From the NCBI GenBank assembly GCA_038232215.1, contig JBBSIG010000174.1:1-5546 (forward strand): a stretch of DNA of 5,546 nucleotides, read 5' to 3'. Position numbers and translations under genes: made by a program. A model generated the notes under the pieces. The model worked only from the letters and a program-made list of their open reading frames with translations, was not told where the DNA came from and ran no database searches. Every line of letters begins with the position of its first letter. Position 1 is the stretch's first letter. This stretch comes from JBBSIG01 sp038232215. Its GTDB lineage: Bacteria > Actinomycetota > Thermoleophilia > Gaiellales > Gaiellaceae. This document shows positions 1 through 4,975 of this stretch, in pieces.

Positions 1-324
1 CTCGCCGACCGCCTCATGCTCGACGCGGCCGTCGTCCTGCTCTGGCTCGGCGGCAGGCTGCCGTGGCCGGCGCTCGCCGTCGTGCTCGCGCGTGACACGC
101 TCCTCCTCGCCGGGTACAAGGTCGTCGTGCCCCGTGGCTACGAGCTCTCGGTCAGCACCCTCGGCAAGGTCTCCACCTGGCTGCTGTACGCGTCGCTCGG
201 ATTCGTCCTCGCGACCCGTGAGGGGACGTCGTGGCCCCTGTGGCTCTTCTGGGCGGGCCTGGCGCTCGCAGTCCTCGCGGCGGCCCTCTACGTCCGCGCG
301 GCCGTGCGGGAGGTGCGGGCATGA
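1..324 (+). CDS. CDP-alcohol phosphatidyltransferase family protein, C-terminal part (PgsA-like)
   Basis: This is the 3' end of a gene that begins before the window; 107 residues are visible. Family members are integral membrane enzymes that transfer a phosphatidyl group from CDP-diacylglycerol to an alcohol such as glycerol-3-phosphate or an inositol phosphate. The fragment opens with LADRLMLD. I read its first Asp (residue 3) as the last Asp of the family motif DxxDGxxAR-x8-GxxxDxxxD, as in the PLADK of PgsA proteins, so most of the active site lies upstream. Downstream come hydrophobic stretches at about residues 9-40, 57-68 and 80-96, and a LGKVST segment resembling the GKxKT of PgsA. The C-terminus ends in a short basic/acidic tail (RAAVREVRA). 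The stop overlaps the next start as ATGA, implying translational coupling. The family is well supported, but the alcohol substrate cannot be told from this part. Confidence 0.8.
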   Translation, partial: LADRLMLDAAVVLLWLGGRLPWPALAVVLARDTLLLAGYKVVVPRGYELSVSTLGKVSTWLLYASLGFVLATREGTSWPLWLFWAGLALAVLAAALYVRAAVREVRA

Positions 325-2834
325 GAGCGGTCGTGATGGCGGGCGGCGAGGGCACGCGCCTGCGGCCGCTGACCTCGAACCAGCCCAAGCCGATGGTTCC
401 GATCGTGGGCAAGCCCTGCATGGAGCACATCCTCGAGCTCCTGCGCGAGCACGGGCTGACGGACGTCACGGTCACCCTCGCCTTCATGCCGCAGGCGATC
501 CGCAGCTACTTCGGCACGGGCGAGGCGCTCGGCATGAACATCGAGTACTCGGTCGAGCAGTCCCCGCTCGGCACGGCGGGCTCGGTGCGGCTCGGCAGCG
601 AGAAGCTCGACGACACCTTTCTCGTCATCTCGGGAGACGCCCTCTGCGACATCGACCTCACGAAGCTCGTCGAGGCGCATCGCGAGAAGCAGGCGGCAGT
701 CACGATCGGGCTCAAGGCAGTCGACAACCCGCTCGAGTTCGGCATCGTCGTCACGGACCGAGAGGGGCGAGTCGAGCGCTTCCTCGAGAAGCCCTCCTGG
801 GGTCAGGTGTTCTCGGACACGATCAACACGGGCATCTACGTGCTCGAGCCGGAGGTGCTGCGGCACATCCCGACGGACCGGCCCTACGACTTCTCGAAGG
901 AGCTCTTCCCGCTGCTCCTGGAGATGGGGCGCCCCATCTACGGGCACGTGTGCGACGGCTACTGGCAGGACATCGGCAACCTCGACCAGTATCGCCAGGC
1001 GAACTTCGACGCGCTCGACGAGCGCGTGCGGCTCAACATCCCGGGCGTGCGCCTGCGCGGGAACGTCTGGCTCGGGGAGGGCGTCGAGATCGACGATCTC
1101 GAGCAGGTGGAGGGCCCCGCCTTCGTCGGGAACGACTGCCGGCTCGCTCAGGACGCGACCGTCGGGGCGTACTCCGTGCTCGCGCGCAGCGTGACGCTCC
1201 GCGAGCGCGCCCGCGCCTCCCGCTCGGTGATCGACGCCTCGACCTACATCGGGCGGAACGCCCTCGTCGAGGGCGCGATCATCGGCCGCTCGTGCGACAT
1301 CCGCGGTCACGTCCGCATCCACGAGGGCGTCGCAGTCGGCGATGAGGTCTCGATCGGCGCGGAGAGCGTCGTCATGCCCGGCGTTCGGATCTATCCCTAC
1401 AAGGAGGTCGAGACGGGCTCGGTCATCCACGAGAGCCTGATCTGGGAGTCTCGCGCATCGTCGCGGCTGTTCGCGAACGACGGGGTCTCCGGGCTCGTGA
1501 ACGTCGACCTCACCCCGGACGTCGCCGTGCGGATCGCCGCGGCACTCGGCACGGCGCGGAAGCGCGGCAGTCGCGTAGTCGTCAGCCGCGAGGCGCCCGA
1601 CGTCTGCCGGGTGGTCAAGGTCGCGATGATCTCGGGGCTCAATGCCGCCGGGGTCGACGTGGCCGACCTGCGGATCATGACCTCGGCCGTAGCCCGCCAT
1701 CTCCTGAAGACGCACGGGTACGACGCCGGCTTTCACGTCGGGCGCTCCCCCGGCGATCCCGAGACGGTCGAGATCCGCTTCTTCGAGCAGCCGGGGATCC
1801 AGATGTCGCCGCGGATGCAGAAGGAGATCGAGAAGAACTTCGCCCGCGGCGAGCTCCGGCGCGTCACCGCGGCCGACATCGGGGCGCTCGGCTACCCGTC
1901 GCGCGTGCGCGAGAGCTACGCGCAGGATCTGCTCGCGAGCGTCGACGTGGAGGCGATTCGCGCGCGCGGGTTCCGGATCGTGGTCGACTACGGCTACTCG
2001 GCCGCCTCGTTCGTGCTTCCGCTAGTGCTCGGCCCGCTCGGCGTCGAGGCCGTGTCCGCGCACGGCTTCTCGACGGCGCGGGACCGGGGAGAGTTGAGCG
2101 TGCTCGGCGAGTCGATGGGACAGGCGAAGCGCCTCGTCGGGCCCGTCGGAGCCGACCTCGGGGTCGTCTTCGACCGGGCGGGCGAGCGGTTGAACCTCGT
2201 CGACGAGCGCGCCCGCGAGATCCCCGCCGAGCAGGTGCTGCTCCTCTTCCCGAGCCTGCTGAAGGCCAGCGGCCGTCGCGGCAAGCTCGCCTTTCCCATC
2301 ACCGTCACGAGTCACGTCGACACGCTGGTCGAGGGCAGCGAGCTCGAGATCCTCCGAACCCCGACCTCGCTCGCCGATCTAACCAAGGCCGCCTCCTCCG
2401 ACGGCGTGGTCTTCGCCGGAGCCCCGGGAGGAGGGTACGTCTTCCCCGAGTTCCTACCGGCGTACGACGCGATCGCGAGCCTGTGCAAGCTGCTGGAATT
2501 GCTCGCGCCGCTCGACCAACCCGTCTCCGAGCTCGTCGCCGCGCTGCCGGTGCCGACGCTCGTCCACCACGAGGTGCCGTGCCGCTGGGCTCTGAAGGGC
2601 CTCGTCATGCGCATGCTCACCGAGCGGCTGCAGGGACGCGAGGTGGACACGCTCGACGGTCTCAAGGTCTTCGACGAGCGCGGGTGGGCCCAGGTGCTCC
2701 CCGATCCAGACGAGCCGGTGATCCACGTCTACGCCGAGGGAAAGGACGCCGAGCTCTCCGACGAGCTGGAGGCAGAGCTGCAGGGCGCGGTGGAGGAGAT
2801 CCTCGCAGGCGAGGAGGCCGTCGCGGCCGTCTAG
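321..2834 (+). CDS. Mannose-1-phosphate guanylyltransferase-type nucleotidyltransferase fused to a beta-helix and a degenerate phosphomannomutase-like domain
   Basis: The protein has 837 residues and three parts. Residues 1-235 are a sugar-nucleotide pyrophosphorylase domain: GGEGTRLRPLT (8-18) with the PKP signature at 22-24, GDA with metal-binding Asp106, EKP at 156-158, NTG at 169-171 and GYWQDIG at 213-219 with the second metal Asp217. Residues about 245-365 contain hexapeptide-type repeats of a left-handed beta-helix. Residues about 380-837 align with phosphomannomutase/phosphoglucomutase from a FANDGVSG start (compare FGTDGIRG) to the C-terminal phosphate-binding region. The likely reaction is GTP + mannose-1-phosphate to GDP-mannose, but another NDP-sugar is possible. 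The four mutase loops are altered: VGRSPGDP for TASHNP, DRAGER for DGDGDR, GAPGGG for GEMSGH and LPDPDEP for RPSGTEP. Mutase activity is therefore doubtful. I chose ATG 321 because GGxGTRLRP follows immediately and it overlaps the upstream stop; the longer 231 start would add low-complexity sequence that belongs to the overlapping gene. Cyanobacteria have proteins of similar length and architecture. Confidence 0.88.
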   Translation: MRAVVMAGGEGTRLRPLTSNQPKPMVPIVGKPCMEHILELLREHGLTDVTVTLAFMPQAIRSYFGTGEALGMNIEYSVEQSPLGTAGSVRLGSEKLDDTFLVISGDALCDIDLTKLVEAHREKQAAVTIGLKAVDNPLEFGIVVTDREGRVERFLEKPSWGQVFSDTINTGIYVLEPEVLRHIPTDRPYDFSKELFPLLLEMGRPIYGHVCDGYWQDIGNLDQYRQANFDALDERVRLNIPGVRLRGNVWLGEGVEIDDLEQVEGPAFVGNDCRLAQDATVGAYSVLARSVTLRERARASRSVIDASTYIGRNALVEGAIIGRSCDIRGHVRIHEGVAVGDEVSIGAESVVMPGVRIYPYKEVETGSVIHESLIWESRASSRLFANDGVSGLVNVDLTPDVAVRIAAALGTARKRGSRVVVSREAPDVCRVVKVAMISGLNAAGVDVADLRIMTSAVARHLLKTHGYDAGFHVGRSPGDPETVEIRFFEQPGIQMSPRMQKEIEKNFARGELRRVTAADIGALGYPSRVRESYAQDLLASVDVEAIRARGFRIVVDYGYSAASFVLPLVLGPLGVEAVSAHGFSTARDRGELSVLGESMGQAKRLVGPVGADLGVVFDRAGERLNLVDERAREIPAEQVLLLFPSLLKASGRRGKLAFPITVTSHVDTLVEGSELEILRTPTSLADLTKAASSDGVVFAGAPGGGYVFPEFLPAYDAIASLCKLLELLAPLDQPVSELVAALPVPTLVHHEVPCRWALKGLVMRMLTERLQGREVDTLDGLKVFDERGWAQVLPDPDEPVIHVYAEGKDAELSDELEAELQGAVEEILAGEEAVAAV

Positions 2835-2851
2835 CGCCTCTCCACTCTATC

Positions 2852-2866
2852 TCAAGTTTAGGTTGA
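2852..2866. promoter_or_regulatory. Short dyad TCAA-N7-TTGA overlapping the -35 box (possible operator)
   Basis: TCAA at 2852-2855 and TTGA at 2863-2866 are inverted copies separated by seven bases, and the right arm covers the first bases of the -35 hexamer. A protein bound here would be placed to control the operon. The operon encodes a MerR-type regulator at 3670, and N7-spaced dyads with a TTGA-like core are known for the related regulator HspR, so autoregulation is a reasonable guess. Four-base arms are short and could arise by chance. Confidence 0.25.
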
Positions 2867-2891
2867 CCCTTCGGCGTGCGCCTGCTTTACT
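2863..2891 (+). promoter_or_regulatory. Predicted sigma-70-type promoter of the RsiG-like/FHA/FtsR/apt operon
   Basis: TTGACC at 2863-2868 (5 of 6 to TTGACA) is followed by a 17-bp spacer and TTTACT at 2886-2891 (4 of 6 to TATAAT, with the T1, A4 and T6 positions kept in place). It lies in the only gap between the sugar-nucleotide gene and the next operon, in a locally AT-richer patch. Transcription would start near 2898, leaving a leader of about 35 nt before the GTG at 2932. A TTG-initiated reading frame could start inside this -35 box. I read that as an artefact, because the protein similarity begins at the later GTG. Confidence 0.6.
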
Positions 2892-2919
2892 GGGGCACGC
2901 GCACCGAATCCAGCCGAAC

Positions 2920-2925
2920 GAAAGG
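2920..2925 (+). promoter_or_regulatory. Ribosome binding site supporting the GTG start at 2932
   Basis: GAAAGG is followed by six bases and then GTG at 2932. It is the only purine-rich Shine-Dalgarno-like stretch in the leader. It decides between this start and the alternative TTG at 2863, which sits within the predicted promoter. Confidence 0.55.
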
Positions 2926-2931
2926 CCGCCC

Positions 2932-3195
2932 GTGGAACCGTTCCCCGATCTGGAGTCGCTCTCCGACGTCGACCTCAAGCAACTGATCCGCGAGCTCGTC
3001 CAGGAGGAGAACGAGGTCTCGTACCGGCGCCGCATCTTGCACGGGAAGATCGACCTCCTGCACGCCGAGCTCGTCGCGAGGATGCAGCGCTCGGTCGCGG
3101 GGGGGAGGAGCCCTCTCGAGGACGTGGACGTCGACAAGCTGACGGCCATCCTCACCTCGAAGGCGCCCCCGCCGACCGAGGAAGAGCTGGCGTGA
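2932..3195 (+). CDS. RsiG-like small protein, predicted c-di-GMP-binding anti-sigma-type factor (aerial mycelium formation protein family)
   Basis: This is an 87-residue, soluble, mostly helical protein with no Cys and no membrane segment. Residues 26-41 fit the c-di-GMP signature described for Streptomyces RsiG, E-x3-S-x2-R-x3-Q-x3-D, at four of five positions: E26, S30, R33, D41, with H37 in place of Q. The motif lies in a long charged helix (about 11-53), preceded by LSDVDLKQLIRELV and followed by a Gly/Pro break and a short second helix (LEDVDVDKLTAIL, about 62-74). Streptomyces RsiG has two motif copies in one chain. The Rubrobacter form is reported to have one and to work as a homodimer, and this protein resembles the latter. 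In those systems RsiG with c-di-GMP holds the sigma factor WhiG. No sigma gene is present here, so the partner is unknown. It is the first gene of an operon; the FHA gene starts 10 nt after its stop. The family call is fairly strong, ligand binding is inferred from the motif, and the target is open. Confidence 0.72.
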   Translation: MEPFPDLESLSDVDLKQLIRELVQEENEVSYRRRILHGKIDLLHAELVARMQRSVAGGRSPLEDVDVDKLTAILTSKAPPPTEEELA

Positions 3196-3205
3196 GCTCT
3201 CGGCG

Positions 3206-3673
3206 ATGAGTCACGTCTACTGTCCGGAGTGCGGCTTCCAGAACCCCGAGTCGGCGAACTACTGCTCCAAGTGCGGCGCGCTCCTCGCGAAGGAGGAGGC
3301 GGGCGCGGAGTCGACCATGACCTTCACCGCCGACGAGGTCGGCGACGATGCCGCGGTCTCGCTCGACGACATCGGCATCAAGGGTCCTGCGCTCGTCGTC
3401 CGCTCCGGCGGCGGCAGGGCGGGGGAGACGTTCCATCCCGAGGGCGAGCGCACGACGATCGGCCGCTCCCCGGATTGCGAGATCTTCCTCGACGACGTGA
3501 CCGTGTCTCGAAAGCACGCGGTGCTCGTGTGCCGGGGCGACGGCTTCGTCGTCGAGGACCAGAGCAGTCTCAACGGCACGTTCCTGAACCGCCGGCGGAT
3601 CGAGTCGGCCCCGCTGGAGGACGGAGACGAGTTGCAGATCGGGAAGTACCGTCTGACCTTCCTGCACGGATGA
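3206..3673 (+). CDS. Zinc-ribbon and FHA domain protein, GarA/OdhI-like
   Basis: The protein has 155 residues. An N-terminal zinc ribbon has Cys6, Cys9, Cys20 and Cys23 (CPEC and CSKC). A linker follows with ESTMTFTAD at 35-43, which lines up with the ETTSVFRAD segment of mycobacterial GarA and corynebacterial OdhI; Thr37 falls at the PknB-type acceptor and Ser36 at the PknG-type acceptor. The FHA domain (about 62-154) keeps the phosphothreonine-binding residues: GRS 86-88, SRKH 101-104 and the SLNGT loop with Asn123. In GarA/OdhI, phosphorylation of the N-terminal Thr makes the FHA domain fold back on its own tail, releasing metabolic enzymes such as 2-oxoglutarate dehydrogenase. That role is known for the family and is only inferred here. 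GarA lacks the zinc ribbon as I know it, so this is a variant layout. The stop overlaps the next start (ATGA), and the position upstream of an FtsR-like gene matches actinobacterial garA/odhI. Confidence 0.85.
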   Translation: MSHVYCPECGFQNPESANYCSKCGALLAKEEAGAESTMTFTADEVGDDAAVSLDDIGIKGPALVVRSGGGRAGETFHPEGERTTIGRSPDCEIFLDDVTVSRKHAVLVCRGDGFVVEDQSSLNGTFLNRRRIESAPLEDGDELQIGKYRLTFLHG

Positions 3674-4359
3674 GCGCGACCGAGACCGCATCCGACCGGC
3701 AGCGACTCCTGACCATCGGGACGGTCTGCGCGCGTCTCAAGTCGGAGTTCCCGGACATCTCGATCTCGAAGATCCGCTACCTGGAGGACCAAGGCCTCCT
3801 CGCCCCGCGCCGAACGCAGGGCGGCTACCGACTCTTCAACGACGAGGACGTCGAGCGCCTGCAGACGATTCTGCAGCTCCAGCGCGACGAGTTCCTGCCG
3901 CTCCGCGTGATCAGGCAGGAGCTCGCCTCGCCGAAGGTCGGCAAGGATCGCAAGCGGCGCCTGGGACTCTCGGGCACGGAGGACGAGCTCGACCTCGGCG
4001 AGCTGTGCGAGCGCGCGGGCATCACAGCCGACCTCGCACGCGAGCTCGAAGACTTCGGGCTGCTCGCCCCGCGCGTCGAGTCCGGAGAGAAGCGCTACAC
4101 CGAAGGCGACGCCGACGTCGCGCTCACGTGCGGGAAGCTCGCCCGCTACGGCATCGCGCCGCGCCATCTGCGCACGTTTCGAACGGCGGCAGAGCGGGAG
4201 GTCGGGCTGCTCGAGGCTCTCGTGGCGCCCGCCCTCCGTGCCCGCAACCCGGAGCGCCGCAAGGCGGGCCTCGACGATCTCCAGGAGCTCGCGGAGCTGT
4301 CGCAGTCGCTCTCCCAGCTCCTCTTCTGGCGCGACCTCCGCCGACTGGCGGCCAGCTGA
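3670..4359 (+). CDS. ftsR: FtsR-like MerR family transcriptional regulator
   Basis: The protein has 229 residues. The N-terminal MerR winged helix (about 13-85) contains LTIGTV, the recognition region ISISKIRYLEDQGLL (30-44), the wing PRRTQGGYRLF (46-56) and the dimer-helix entry LPLRVIRQEL (76-85). This closely resembles mycobacterial Rv1828 and corynebacterial FtsR, where a FPDxxISKIRxLE stretch is typical. FtsR activates ftsZ and affects division in Corynebacterium. The C-terminal half (about 105-170) itself looks like a second MerR-type fold: DLGELCERAGIT, LARELEDFGLLAPR, EKRYTEGD and YGIAPRHL. The tail is helical. No Cys cluster suggests metal sensing; the cysteines at residues 20, 112 and 156 are dispersed. 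I took ATG 3670 because it overlaps the FHA stop and precedes the domain by a normal distance. Its own Shine-Dalgarno is weak, so translational coupling is likely. The ortholog call is supported by the upstream FHA gene; the regulon here is not visible. Confidence 0.85.
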   Translation: MSATETASDRQRLLTIGTVCARLKSEFPDISISKIRYLEDQGLLAPRRTQGGYRLFNDEDVERLQTILQLQRDEFLPLRVIRQELASPKVGKDRKRRLGLSGTEDELDLGELCERAGITADLARELEDFGLLAPRVESGEKRYTEGDADVALTCGKLARYGIAPRHLRTFRTAAEREVGLLEALVAPALRARNPERRKAGLDDLQELAELSQSLSQLLFWRDLRRLAAS

Positions 4360-4877
4360 TGGCACTCGACCTGCAGGCGCGGATCCGAGACGTGCCGGAC
4401 TTTCCCCAGCCCGGCATCGTGTTCCGCGACATCATGCCGCTGCTGGCAGACTCCGAGGCTCTCCGCCAGACCGTGGACGAGCTCGCCGCCTGGGCGGAGC
4501 CGCGCAGCCCCGACGTGATCCTCGGCGCCGAGGCGCGCGGCTACATCACCGGTGGCGCGCTCGCCTGCCGGCTCGGCTGCGGCTTCGTCGCGGCGCGAAA
4601 GCCGGGCAAGCTACCGTGGCGCACCGTCGCGGCGAAGTACGCGCTCGAGTACGGCTTCGACTCGCTGGAGCTGCACGCCGATGCGATCGCGCGCGGCCAG
4701 CGCGTGCTGATCCACGACGACGTGCTCGCCACGGGCGGGACGGCGAAAGCGACCGTCGATCTCGTCGAGCAGCTCGGGGGTGAGGTGGTCGGCCTGCCGT
4801 TCATCATCGAGCTGGAGGCCCTGAAAGGGCGCGAGAAGCTCGCCGGCTACGACGTCGCCTCGCTGATCCAGTACTAA
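4359..4877 (+). CDS. apt: Adenine phosphoribosyltransferase
   Basis: This 172-residue cytoplasmic purine-salvage enzyme converts adenine and PRPP to AMP and pyrophosphate. The length is normal for the family. Visible signatures are FPQPGIVFRDI at 15-25 (adenine-binding N-terminal loop), EARGY at 58-62, RKPGKLP at 80-86 (flexible catalytic loop), EYGFDSLELH at 97-106 and the PRPP-binding motif VLIHDDVLATGGTA at 116-129 with the Asp pair at 120-121. All key residues I know for Apt are in place, so it should be active. The start ATG overlaps the FtsR-like stop by one base (TGATG), so it is probably the last gene of the operon and translated by coupling. The His at 119, where V is usual in the PRPP motif, is a mild change. 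Its link with the regulators upstream may be only shared transcription. Confidence 0.96.
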   Translation: MALDLQARIRDVPDFPQPGIVFRDIMPLLADSEALRQTVDELAAWAEPRSPDVILGAEARGYITGGALACRLGCGFVAARKPGKLPWRTVAAKYALEYGFDSLELHADAIARGQRVLIHDDVLATGGTAKATVDLVEQLGGEVVGLPFIIELEALKGREKLAGYDVASLIQY

Positions 4878-4897
4878 CGAACTGACCCGGTCCCTGA

Positions 4898-4949
4898 CCG
4901 ATCCCGTCTGGGCGTGCTCGAACGCCCTCGTCGGGCGCGTTTCGATCGG
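4898..4949 (+). terminator. Nested inverted repeats after apt, weak terminator candidate
   Basis: A perfect 6-bp stem (GGGCGT 4910-4915 and ACGCCC 4922-4927, loop of six) is enclosed by a second 6-bp pair (CCGATC 4898-4903 and GATCGG 4944-4949). It lies 20 bp after the apt stop, in the right place for an operon end. No T-run follows, so it does not fit a classical Rho-independent terminator. In GC-rich DNA such stems also arise by chance. Confidence 0.3.
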
Positions 4950-4960
4950 GGCGTGGGGGG

Positions 4961-4975
4961 TAGCTTCGCACCGTG
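4961..4975 (+). promoter_or_regulatory. Possible -10 element (TAGCTT) placing +1 at the GTG start: leaderless gene
   Basis: TAGCTT at 4961-4966 fits the actinobacterial TAnnnT -10 pattern. Six bases later is GTG at 4973, exactly where transcription would start. Leaderless messages with this layout are common in actinobacteria. No convincing -35 box is seen (TTTCGA at 4940-4945 is weak). A G-run at 4955-4960 is too far away to be a convincing Shine-Dalgarno. Confidence 0.4.

Noticed and set aside
92..1345. 417-codon + strand frame overlapping the first two genes
   Set aside because: It is out of frame with both supported genes and its product is Arg/Ala/Pro/Gly-rich with no motif; it is a GC-driven shadow.
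288..1736. Long open frame of 482 codons on the minus strand across the sugar-nucleotide gene
   Set aside because: It is antisense to a gene with clear family motifs. Its translation is a low-complexity mix rich in Arg, Asp, Ala and Val without any recognisable domain, as expected for shadow frames in very GC-rich DNA.
2863..2931. N-terminal extension of the RsiG-like protein from TTG 2863
   Set aside because: The TTG lies in the predicted -35 box and has no ribosome binding site, and the extra residues do not look like part of the domain. GTG 2932 has GAAAGG at good spacing.
4005..4358. In-frame upstream extension of apt
   Set aside because: The extension overlaps the FtsR-like gene, is Arg-rich and low-complexity, and the Apt family begins near the ATG at 4359, which also overlaps the upstream stop in the usual coupled way.
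3259..4365. 368-codon minus-strand frame across the FHA and MerR genes
   Set aside because: Both + strand genes show conserved functional residues throughout; the reverse product is low-complexity and has no domain.
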